Below are positions 1 to 6,563 of a stretch of DNA of 6,865 nucleotides, in pieces. Every line of letters begins with the position of its first letter. Position 1 is the first letter of the stretch. The DNA lies in assembly GCA_016209155.1 (NCBI GenBank), contig JACQWU010000150.1, positions 1 through 6,865 on the forward strand. Direction: 5' to 3'. Both the position numbers and the translations under genes were made by a program. Under the pieces are notes generated by a model. The model was not told where the DNA came from, did no database searches, and worked only from the letters and a program-made list of their open reading frames with translations. Source of the stretch: Candidatus Desantisiibacteriota bacterium. GTDB lineage: Bacteria; JACRDZ01.

Positions 1-705
1 CTCGCAGGGGCGCGTGCTATGAATAAAATCTGCATGAATGATTCATTATGGGAAAATCCCGCGGCAATGAGTGCTACCTTGCAATATTTATTTTATAACT
101 ATAAAAAAATGAATATGGTGGTTTTGATGCCCTACTCTTCCAAGCTTAAAAACCTGGCAGAATGGTTCAGGCAATTATGGGCGGAAAGTCTTGGGAAAAA
201 ATATTCAATAGACGGAGATACAATTTTTGCAGGTTCGACTCCGATTGATGCTCTTGGTGTTACTGATCAGCATTCACAGCTTCAGCTTTATACAGAAGGT
301 CCATATGATAAAACAATTGTATTTATTAAAGTCGGGAAATTTACTTCGGAAATAAAAATTCCAAAAGAAAAAAAATCAGGATTACAATACTTAGGCGGAC
401 ATACATTAAATAAACTTATGGACATAGAATTCTTAAGCACTGAATATTCACTTTTAAAAGAAAAACGTCCAAGCTCTACAATACATATCCCGGAAATAAA
501 TGATTATACTATTGGACAACTATTGTATTTTCTGGAAATGCAAACAGTTATTGCAGGTGAACTTTTTAGAGTAAATACTTATAATCAACCCGGAGTTGAA
601 ACCGGGAAAAATTTTACTTATGGACTCCTGCATCGTAAAGGATATGAAGATAAGGTAAAAGAATTTGCCGGTAAGATGGAAAAAAGTCCTAAGTATATTA
701 TTTAA
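1..705 (+). CDS. pgi: Glucose-6-phosphate isomerase, C-terminal half (5' end outside window)
   Basis: Interconverts glucose 6-phosphate and fructose 6-phosphate in the cytoplasm (glycolysis and gluconeogenesis). The frame is open from base 1, reading LAGARAMNK before the first ATG at 19, so that ATG is internal and the gene starts outside the window. The 234 visible residues are about half of a typical 430-450 residue bacterial Pgi. Family landmarks seen are LMPYSSKLKNLAEW, WAESLGK, GVTDQHSQLQLY and NQPGVETGK. By family knowledge the Glu of WAESLGK (codon 184-186), the His of TDQHSQ (271-273) and the Lys of GVETGK (607-609) match the catalytic Glu, His and Lys of Bacillus-type enzymes. All three are present and the frame is intact to the TAA, so this end looks functional. 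It converges on the minus-strand gene ending at 764, and I see no clear terminator between them. Confidence 0.95.
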   Translation, partial: LAGARAMNKICMNDSLWENPAAMSATLQYLFYNYKKMNMVVLMPYSSKLKNLAEWFRQLWAESLGKKYSIDGDTIFAGSTPIDALGVTDQHSQLQLYTEGPYDKTIVFIKVGKFTSEIKIPKEKKSGLQYLGGHTLNKLMDIEFLSTEYSLLKEKRPSSTIHIPEINDYTIGQLLYFLEMQTVIAGELFRVNTYNQPGVETGKNFTYGLLHRKGYEDKVKEFAGKMEKSPKYII

Positions 706-763
706 TCAATATGACTATTAAAGGAATAATTTCAATTAGACATTTTGTAATATATAACCTTAT

Positions 764-982
764 TTATGCCATAATTGTTAAATATTCCTTTGAAAATAGC
801 ATCACACTACCAATAAACACTAAAATCACACCAACAATAATTGCCAAAATTGCGATTTTATTGATAATTCCATATGCTCCTGCAAATTGAGATTTAAATG
901 AATTGAGATCAATAATTCCATAAAAAATACTGCTAACTCCCAAAAAAATAAGGATCACGCAAATGATTTCTTTTTCATGCAT
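764..982 (-). CDS. Small two-helix membrane protein, function unknown
   Basis: A 72-residue protein with two hydrophobic stretches, at about residues 6-24 (IICVILIFLGVSSIFYGII) and 43-63 (from IAILAIIVGV to SVMLF). They are joined by a short polar loop containing SFKSQFAGAYG. It should be a two-pass inner-membrane protein with both ends on the same side. The start is supported by AAAGGA at 990-995, 7 nt before the ATG. The general shape (two helices, FxG loop, very short length) resembles small uncharacterised families such as DUF3185, but that link is only a resemblance and I assign no function. It lies downstream of the protease gene on the same strand, separated by about 90 nt that include a strong palindrome, so it is probably transcribed separately. 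The hydrophobic pattern and good ribosome site argue for a real gene. Confidence 0.7.
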   Translation of the reverse strand: MHEKEIICVILIFLGVSSIFYGIIDLNSFKSQFAGAYGIINKIAILAIIVGVILVFIGSVMLFSKEYLTIMA

Positions 983-989
983 ATTGTTT

Positions 990-995
990 TCCTTT
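990..995 (-). promoter_or_regulatory. Ribosome binding site of the small membrane protein
   Basis: On the minus strand AAAGGA lies 7 nt before the ATG at 982-980, which is normal spacing. It is the main reason for accepting this short gene and its start. Confidence 0.55.
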
Positions 996-1038
996 TATGC
1001 TATAGATGTATTTAATTTTTCATTGTTCCAGCTAAATA

Positions 1039-1064
1039 CAGGGGACAGGTATTCCTGTCCCCTG
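1039..1064. repeat. Perfect 11-bp palindrome with 4-nt loop (REP-like or terminator hairpin)
   Basis: CAGGGGACAGG at 1039-1049 and its exact reverse complement CCTGTCCCCTG at 1054-1064 flank the loop TATT. The stem is GC-rich in otherwise AT-rich DNA. It sits 9 nt past the stop at 1074 of the minus-strand protease reading frame, where a terminator would be expected. The flank on that side reads TATTTAGC, only a weak U-tract, and the plus side has none. The sharp base-composition contrast and intergenic position also fit a dispersed REP-type element of the kind mobilised by Y1 (REP-associated) transposases. I cannot tell these apart without the rest of the genome. Confidence 0.7.
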
Positions 1065-1073
1065 ATAATATCA

Positions 1074-1550
1074 CTACGGCTTAGTTATATTAATAGTATT
1101 GCCTGTTAAAGCATTATTAGTTTCAATAATCTCTTTATTTGAATTATTGTAATCAGCTATTGCTCCGATATAATATGTTCTCGCAGATAAATTTGAAGGT
1201 ATCGCAGCATTTATTGTTACTGTGCTTTCTGCACCTGCGGCAAGACTTGCAATAGACTGAGTACCTATTCGTCTATCAGATGTTGTTATAATTGCATCTG
1301 TTGATAGATAAAGTCCAATATAAGAGGCTGACATTGTTCCAACACCTTGATTTTTAACTGTTGAACTTATGGAAATAGATGTTCCTGTAACACCGGATGA
1401 CGGGCCGCTTACAACTGTCATGATAGCATCAACTCCTGATATTAAATTAATAGTATTGCCCGTTAATGTATTATTAGTTTCATTAGTCTCTTTGTTTAAA
1501 TTACTATAATCAGCTATCGCCCCGATATAATATTGACCGGGAGAAAGACT
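1074..1550 (-). pseudogene. Out-of-frame 3' tail of the S8 protease gene (end of CARDB unit 3 plus CARDB unit 4)
   Basis: This frame is open for 158 codons from 1550 to a TAG at 1074. It begins with the second half of a CARDB unit (SLSPGQYYIGAIADYSN) and runs through a complete further unit starting VDAIMTVVSGPSSG and ending NTINITKP. It is offset from the protease frame by one base at about 1550, exactly where unit 3 is missing 136 nt. Restoring that length joins it to the protease as one protein of about 1,859 residues. An ATG at 1421-1419 could begin a 115-residue protein, but it has only a poorly spaced GGAG before it, no signal peptide, and starts partway into a domain sequence. I read it as a remnant, not an independent gene. 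Sequence conservation within the remnant is high, so the break is recent or an assembly fault. Confidence 0.75.
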
Positions 1551-2383
1551 GACATCGTTCCAATCCCTTGATTTTTAGCTGTTGAAGTTATTGAAACAGA
1601 TGTTCCTGTAACACCGGTTGCCGGACCGCTTATAAGAGTCATGATTGCATCAACACCTGATGTCAGGTCAATTGTGTTACCGGTTAAAGTATTATTATTT
1701 TCATTCGTTTCAACACGCGTAGTATTGTAATCAGCAATAGCACCTATATAATATCTGCCGGCTGTTAGCGTGGACGGGATAACTAATGATGATGTTAATG
1801 TACTGCTTGATGCACCATTCAAGCTTGAAATATATTGTATCCCTATGCGGGTATCTGATGTTGTTATAACTCCATCTGTTGATAAGTAAATTCCATTATA
1901 AAAACTGGAGATAGTTCCTGTTCCTTGATTTTGAACTGTTGAAGATATAGAAATTGATGTTCCTGTTAACCCGGTTAAAGGACTGCTTACAGAAGTCATT
2001 ACAAGATCCGCTCCTGCGACTTCAATTGGAATTGCTGTGCTCATTGTGTTATTTTGCTCATTCATTTCTGAAATAACTCCATCTTTATCAACAAATGCAC
2101 AGATGTAATAATTCCCTAAAGGTGTACTCGCAGGGATGGTTAAAGTTGTTGATGATGCACTTGTTACCCCTGCTCCCAGTGATGAAACAATACGCACAGC
2201 TGCCAATACTACATCGTCACTTCCGCCATAGATTGTATCCTGTGACAGATGAAAAGCAATTGTAAATGCTCCTGAGGCTGCGCCACCCTGATTTTTAGCT
2301 GTATTTGAAACACTTAATGTACTTCCGGGCGCAACTTTGGTTGAAGTCGTTGAAAGTACAGTCATTATAAGATCAGGTTTGGG
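1074..2383 (-). repeat. Tandem CARDB domain array (four units, the third internally deleted)
   Basis: Four successive CARDB units of about 115-125 residues share the pattern xDxxMT, SISISSTVKNQG, IYLSTD and YYIGAIADYN, ending ETNNTLTGNT. Unit 1 (about 2012-2383) is the most divergent. Units 2 (about 1655-2011), 3 (about 1440-1654) and 4 (1074-1439) are close to each other in DNA sequence. From the codon after GxGT (ATC 1912-1910 in unit 2, ATG 1334-1332 in unit 4) to the AGCTGAT-type block takes 180 nt in units 2 and 4, but only 44 nt in unit 3 (1555 to 1511), a loss of 136 nt. CARDB domains are Ig-like adhesion modules by family knowledge. Confidence 0.8.
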
Positions 2384-5300
2384 GACATCTTGTACTGTTA
2401 TTGTTATTGTCTCAGAGACAGGTAACGAGCCGTCTGAGACTGTAAATGCTACATTGTAATTTCCTGATTGTGTATAATCTGGGGCCCACGTGAATATTTT
2501 TGTTGTTGTATCAAATATTGCTCCTCTTGGTAATCCTACAGCTGTAAATGTTAATACATCTCCATCCGGATCATCGGCGCTTACATTAAACTGTAGCAAC
2601 ACTCCTTCGTTTATTGTCTTATTTTCTATTGGATAAAGTTCAGGTGCACGATTTACATTGTTTACTGTTATTGTTATTATCTGAGAATCAGATAAAAAGC
2701 CGTCTGATACTGTAAATGTTACGTTGTAATCTCCTGCCTGTGTATAATCAGGGGTCCACGTGAATGTCTTTATTGTTGTATCAAAAACTGCTCCCCCTGG
2801 TAATCCTTCTGCTGCAAATATTAATGCATCTGTGTCAGGATCACTGCCGGTTACTATAAATTGCAATAACTGAACTTCATTCACTGTCTTATTTTCTATG
2901 GGAGTAAGTACCGGCGGCCGGTTGATTGTACCTGCCATTACTGTAAATGCATTATAAAGAATATTTTTCATTGAGAGATGAACAATATTAATATTATATA
3001 TTCCCGGTATGAGACCGTTAGGGATAACAGTCGATATAGTGTTGTTATTTACAATATTTACAGGCGTTAAGGATGTCCCCGCACTGATTTTATCAATTAT
3101 AAATAAATTACTATCAGTTAAAACATACAAATTATTACCCGAAACATATACACCGTTTGTAATCGTATTATTTATGCAGTTTATAACAACCGGATTAAAT
3201 GGATCACTTATATTTATCACTTGTAATCCTTGTTCATAACCATCCGTTACATAAGCATAATTACCTGACACAAATACACCGGTCGCACCGCCGGGAGTAT
3301 CCGAACTTCCTATAATATTCGGACTTGCCGGATTGCTTATATCTATTATTTGTAATCCACCTTCATAACTATCCGCGACATACGCATAATTTCCAGATAC
3401 ATATACTCCTTCAGCATATCCGGGGGTATCCAAACTTCCTATAATGTTCGGATTTGCCGGATCACTTATATTTATTATCTGCAAACCGGAAGTCCCATCC
3501 GCGACATACGCATAATTACCTGATACATATACTCCTTTTGCAAGATGTGGGGTAACCACATTGCTGACTATTACGGGATTTGCCGGATCACTTATATTTA
3601 TTATCTTTAAACCACCGCCATAACCATCCGCAACATACGCATAATTACCGGTTACATATACTCCATACGCATAACCCGGAGTATCTATACTGCCAGTTAT
3701 TGATGGATTTGATGGATTACTAATATCTATTATCTGCAATCCTATATCACCTTCCGCTATGTATGCATAATTATCTGATACAAATACACCATACGCATAA
3801 CCCTGAGTATTAATATTACCGGCTTTAACCGGATTTACAGGATCACTTATATTTATTATCTGTAATCCTGTATTATCAGTTATATATGCGTAGTTATTTG
3901 ATAAATATATGTTATTTGCATAACTGGAAACATTTATGCTGCCAATAATACCGGGATTAAAAGAATTATTAAGACCTATTACTTCAAATCCGTACGAGCC
4001 AGCAATATAAATATAATTACTTGTCACAAAGACACCTGTGGAATAACCATTATTCACAGTATCAACTGTTTTTGCATTTAAAGGGTCGCTTATGTCTATT
4101 ACCTGTAATCCATAACCGCCGACTGCATACAAATAATTATCAAACTTATAAAGCCCGGAAATATTGAAAATACGTTGAGTTTTTACAATAACCGGATTTG
4201 ATTTATTGCTTATATCAATTATTTTCAAACCGGAATTACCATCTGCTAAATATGCGTAGTTATCTGATACATATATTTCCTGGGCATAATCAAGAGAGCT
4301 TACACTTCCAACAATAATCGGATTAAAGGGATCCCCTATATTTATTATTTGTAATCCCCCGGCATAACCATCCGCTACATAAGCATAATTACCTGTTATA
4401 TATACACTCGTTGCATTGTTTGGAGTAACCACACTACCAACAATATTTGGATTAAATGGATTACTTATATCTATTATTTGCAGCCCGGATCCAAAACCAT
4501 CTGCAATATATGCATAATTCCCTGATATATTTATTCCTGATGCATAACCCGGGGTATCTATATTCCCTGTAATATTTGGATTAACTGGATTGCTTATATC
4601 TATTATTTGTAATCCTGAATCACCATCTGCTATATATGCATAGTTACCAGATACACATACTTTATCAGCGATACCTGGGGTATCCACACTGCCCACAATA
4701 TTTAAATTATTCGGATCACTTATATCTATTATCTGTAAACCCGAGATACCATCTGCAACATATGCATAATTACCTGAGACATATACTCCAAACGTGAAAC
4801 CGGGAGTATCTAAATCATTTATCTTACGTAATCCGCCATTTCCTATATATATTTTATATGAACTATCAAAATTATCACCTGTTTTTGTTATTGTAATTAA
4901 GCTATTTGATTTTCCGCTATCAGGAGTTACAGTATAATTTATTATTTTAACCTCAACACTATCTATGGCAGTCGCACCTTCATCATCTGTGACAGTTAAT
5001 GTAACTGTATATATTCCATATATATTATATTCATGAGTAACATTTTTCCCGTCTCCTATTTTACCATCGCCAAAATTCCATGAATATGAAATAATATTTC
5101 CATCTATATCACTGGATAAAGAACCGTTGAAAGATACAGACTCTTTTATCATAACTTCCGGTATAAAACATTCTGCTTTTGCTATTGGTAACTGATTAGG
5201 AGGTACAGGGATAGTCAATCCATTATTAACATTTAATCTTCCACCTGTAGCAACTTTACCGCTGAGGGATGTCAAAGGATCAGTACCTGCAAGGATAACT

Positions 5301-6517
5301 CTTCGCAATTCCTTATAATTTAGTAAAGGCCTATAACCCCAAATCAAAGCAGCTGCTCCGGCTACATGAGGTGCAGCCATTGATGTACCGCTCAAATCAT
5401 CATATTTATTTGATAATATGGTACTATAAATTCCATCACCCGGAGCTCCCAGGTCAACAGAAAGTAAACCATAGTTTGAAAAATCTGAAAGATTATCATT
5501 CCAATCAGTAGCTGAGACGGAAATAATATTCAATAAATCAAAACAGGCCGGATATAAAGGATACACTTCAGCATCCGCCATATTATTTCCCGCAGCTGCT
5601 ACAAAAAGAATACCATTGTCTTTTAACCTTTCTACCGCGCTGTAAAGTGATTGAGAAAATGCATAAGCTCCCCAGCTATTGCTCGTAATTTTAACATTAA
5701 CTCCTCTTTGCTTCATATCAATGACATAATCAATACATTCAATCGCGTCACCAGTACTACCTGTCCCATCTGCTCCTATAAATTTAAGCGCCATTATTTT
5801 TACATTCCAATTCACACCGGTTATCCCTATCCCATTATTGCCAACTGCTCCAATCGTCCCTGCCACATGCGTTCCATGTTTGTTATCATCCATAGGATTC
5901 CCTGTTCTTCTAATAGTGTTACATCCGTATACATCATCAATTATTCCGTTATTATCATCATCTAAACCGTTTGAAGGTATCTCTCCCGGATTTCTCCACA
6001 TATTTGCATTAAGATCCACATGATTATAATCAACTCCTGTATCTATTACAGCCACAACAATAGTTGAATCGCCAATAGTGGCATCCCAGGCTGAAGGTGC
6101 ATCAATAGCGTTCATACCCCATAGAAAATTAAAATTAGGATCGTTTGGCAGTCTTTGTATCTGAACTATATAATCCGGTTCTGCGAATTCGACCAGAGGT
6201 GATTTGTTTAATTTCGAAATTAATTCATCGATAGATTTTTTATTCTTAAGTTTTAGTCTATGTATACCTATTTTTTTATAAAATTTATCATTAACCAAAT
6301 TATTAGCCGACAACAAATTATCAGCTTCATATGATAATTTGTTACTTTTTTTTGCAAAATCTTTAAATTTGATCAAAATGCCATCTTGTGAATATTTTTC
6401 AATCTTTTTAGCGGATGAATCACGATATACAGCTTCGGAATGGGTAAAAAATAAAAAAAATAATAGTATAGTAGAAAAAAACAAATACATAATTTTGATA
6501 AAATTATTTTTAGACAT
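1514..6517 (-). CDS. Secreted subtilisin-like (S8) protease with PKD, IPT, LVIVD propeller, Ig-like and CARDB domains; C-terminus truncated by frameshift
   Basis: Predicted extracellular serine endopeptidase of 1,667 residues. Residues 1-29 are a signal peptide (KNNFIK, a long Leu/Phe core, then SEA). Residues 30-127 are a fervidolysin-type propeptide that would act as chaperone and inhibitor (GILIKFK to LVEFAEPDY). The catalytic domain spans about 132-433 with Asp159 (AVIDTG), His214 (HGTHVAG), oxyanion Asn311 (AAAGN) and Ser379 (GTSMAAPHVAG), so the active site is complete. A DDDNNGIIDD loop looks calcium-binding. Then follow PKD (444-527, SWNFGDG), the IPT N-half (528-562), 14 LVIVD repeats (563-1145), the IPT C-half (1146-1196), two Ig/cadherin-like domains (1198-1378), CARDB 1 (1379-1502), CARDB 2 (1503-1621) and a CARDB 3 stub. 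The last 11 residues are out-of-frame sequence before the stop. No sortase, SLH or type IX-like tail is visible. The start at 6517 is chosen because AGGAGG sits 7 nt before it; upstream ATGs at 6523 and 6556 do not fit. The non-catalytic modules probably mediate binding; the substrate is unknown. Confidence 0.92.
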   Translation of the reverse strand: MSKNNFIKIMYLFFSTILLFFLFFTHSEAVYRDSSAKKIEKYSQDGILIKFKDFAKKSNKLSYEADNLLSANNLVNDKFYKKIGIHRLKLKNKKSIDELISKLNKSPLVEFAEPDYIVQIQRLPNDPNFNFLWGMNAIDAPSAWDATIGDSTIVVAVIDTGVDYNHVDLNANMWRNPGEIPSNGLDDDNNGIIDDVYGCNTIRRTGNPMDDNKHGTHVAGTIGAVGNNGIGITGVNWNVKIMALKFIGADGTGSTGDAIECIDYVIDMKQRGVNVKITSNSWGAYAFSQSLYSAVERLKDNGILFVAAAGNNMADAEVYPLYPACFDLLNIISVSATDWNDNLSDFSNYGLLSVDLGAPGDGIYSTILSNKYDDLSGTSMAAPHVAGAAALIWGYRPLLNYKELRRVILAGTDPLTSLSGKVATGGRLNVNNGLTIPVPPNQLPIAKAECFIPEVMIKESVSFNGSLSSDIDGNIISYSWNFGDGKIGDGKNVTHEYNIYGIYTVTLTVTDDEGATAIDSVEVKIINYTVTPDSGKSNSLITITKTGDNFDSSYKIYIGNGGLRKINDLDTPGFTFGVYVSGNYAYVADGISGLQIIDISDPNNLNIVGSVDTPGIADKVCVSGNYAYIADGDSGLQIIDISNPVNPNITGNIDTPGYASGINISGNYAYIADGFGSGLQIIDISNPFNPNIVGSVVTPNNATSVYITGNYAYVADGYAGGLQIINIGDPFNPIIVGSVSSLDYAQEIYVSDNYAYLADGNSGLKIIDISNKSNPVIVKTQRIFNISGLYKFDNYLYAVGGYGLQVIDISDPLNAKTVDTVNNGYSTGVFVTSNYIYIAGSYGFEVIGLNNSFNPGIIGSINVSSYANNIYLSNNYAYITDNTGLQIINISDPVNPVKAGNINTQGYAYGVFVSDNYAYIAEGDIGLQIIDISNPSNPSITGSIDTPGYAYGVYVTGNYAYVADGYGGGLKIINISDPANPVIVSNVVTPHLAKGVYVSGNYAYVADGTSGLQIINISDPANPNIIGSLDTPGYAEGVYVSGNYAYVADSYEGGLQIIDISNPASPNIIGSSDTPGGATGVFVSGNYAYVTDGYEQGLQVINISDPFNPVVINCINNTITNGVYVSGNNLYVLTDSNLFIIDKISAGTSLTPVNIVNNNTISTVIPNGLIPGIYNINIVHLSMKNILYNAFTVMAGTINRPPVLTPIENKTVNEVQLLQFIVTGSDPDTDALIFAAEGLPGGAVFDTTIKTFTWTPDYTQAGDYNVTFTVSDGFLSDSQIITITVNNVNRAPELYPIENKTINEGVLLQFNVSADDPDGDVLTFTAVGLPRGAIFDTTTKIFTWAPDYTQSGNYNVAFTVSDGSLPVSETITITVQDVPKPDLIMTVLSTTSTKVAPGSTLSVSNTAKNQGGAASGAFTIAFHLSQDTIYGGSDDVVLAAVRIVSSLGAGVTSASSTTLTIPASTPLGNYYICAFVDKDGVISEMNEQNNTMSTAIPIEVAGADLVMTSVSSPLTGLTGTSISISSTVQNQGTGTISSFYNGIYLSTDGVITTSDTRIGIQYISSLNGASSSTLTSSLVIPSTLTAGRYYIGAIADYNTTRVETNENNNTLTGNTIDLTSGVDAIMTLISGPATGVTGTSVSITSTAKNQGIGTMSVFLPVNIISGR
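2384..2926 (-). repeat. Two tandem Ig/cadherin-like (He_PIG type) domains within the protease gene
   Basis: Two units of about 90 residues each carry RxPxLxPIENKTxNE, a DPDxDxLxF motif, GLPxGAxFDTTxKxFTWxPDYTQxGxYNVxFTVSDG and a closing ITITV. The two copies are nearly the same at the protein level, which points to duplication. The acidic DPD motif fits calcium-dependent cadherin-like folds. They act as a spacer or stalk between the propeller and the CARDB array. Confidence 0.75.
2930..3082 (-). other. C-terminal half of a split IPT/TIG domain
   Basis: Translates to SLTPVNIVNNNTISTVIPNG followed by GIYNINIVHLSMKNILYNAFTV. This is the characteristic second half of an IPT/TIG domain (thT-I-xxxVPxGLxPGxYxxxVxxxxxxxxxxxAFTV). 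No first half precedes it directly; the matching first half lies about 580 residues earlier, before the LVIVD repeats. Confidence 0.65.
3083..4831 (-). repeat. LVIVD beta-propeller array, 14 repeats
   Basis: Fourteen repeats of 40-43 residues (about 120-129 nt) follow the pattern AxGVYVSGNYAYVADG, then GLQIIDISDPxNP and NIVGSxDTPGY. The Asn of the NYAYVAD block falls at a regular 40-43 residue step throughout. Repeats 1-5 and 8-13 match well. Repeats 6 (FDNYLYAVGG) and 7 (SNYIYIAGS) are worn, and repeat 14 (GNNLYVLTD) lacks its last strand. The array opens with an orphan last strand (LRKINDLDTPGF), which would pair with repeat 14 and close a ring. Fourteen repeats would make two seven-bladed propellers, which is an inference. 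The usual role of such repeats is protein or polysaccharide binding at the cell surface. Confidence 0.85.
4832..4936 (-). other. N-terminal half of a split IPT/TIG domain
   Basis: Translates to YTVTPDSGKSNSLITITKTG, then DNFDSSYKIYIGNGG. This matches the first strands of an IPT/TIG domain (ITSISPxSGxxxTxITITGxNF..). The domain then breaks off into LVIVD repeats and resumes at 3082. Confidence 0.65.
4937..5194 (-). other. PKD domain coding segment of the protease
   Basis: An 80-85 residue segment with SVSFNGSLSSDIDGNIISYS, WNFGDG and YGIYTVTLTVTDDEGAT is a canonical PKD domain. Its conserved WxFGDG core is intact. It directly follows the catalytic domain and may position the enzyme on a polymer or protein surface. 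Confidence 0.85.
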
Positions 6518-6524
6518 ATACATT

Positions 6525-6530
6525 CCTCCT
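6525..6530 (-). promoter_or_regulatory. Shine-Dalgarno site that sets the protease start
   Basis: AGGAGG on the minus strand lies 7 nt before the ATG at 6517-6515 but only one base before the ATG at 6523-6521. It lies downstream of the ATG at 6556. It therefore selects 6517, which yields a protein beginning MSKNNFIK and a clean signal peptide. Confidence 0.8.
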
Positions 6531-6533
6531 ATT

Positions 6534-6563
6534 TTAAACAATAATATATATATCATTGTTTAA
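6534..6563. repeat. AT-rich inverted repeat between the CARDB-ended gene and the protease gene
   Basis: TTAAACAAT at 6534-6542 pairs exactly with ATTGTTTAA at 6555-6563, around a TA-rich centre that can pair further after one mismatch. It overlaps the stop codon of the upstream gene and ends 3 nt before the protease Shine-Dalgarno site. As a terminator it is weak, because the stem is almost all A-T. It could tune readthrough or translation, but its function is unknown. Confidence 0.4.

Noticed and set aside
706-763. Terminator between pgi and the small membrane gene
   Set aside because: I found no convincing stem-loop followed by a U-tract in this 58-nt stretch.
1074-1421. Independent 115-residue CARDB gene starting at the ATG at 1421
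   Set aside because: The frame continues open upstream with CARDB sequence, the start lacks a well-spaced ribosome site and signal peptide, and it aligns with the protease tail.
1541-1555. Programmed ribosomal frameshift joining the protease to its tail
   Set aside because: There is no slippery heptamer here, and a simple frame change would still leave half of CARDB unit 3 missing. A 136-nt loss explains both facts.
3083-4831. CRISPR array or tandem satellite DNA
   Set aside because: The periodic sequence translates in one frame into LVIVD repeats of 40-43 residues with codon-level variation. There are no invariant short repeats with unique spacers.
6518-6556. Protease start at 6556 or 6523
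   Set aside because: The ATG at 6556 lies upstream of the Shine-Dalgarno site and the one at 6523 is a single base from it. The ATG at 6517 has proper spacing and gives a normal signal peptide.
3009-6563. Plus-strand open frames at 3009-3239, 5651-5965, 5838-6023 and 6339-6563
   Set aside because: They lie antisense to the protease gene, whose domains and catalytic residues are unmistakable. Their translations show no recognisable domain.
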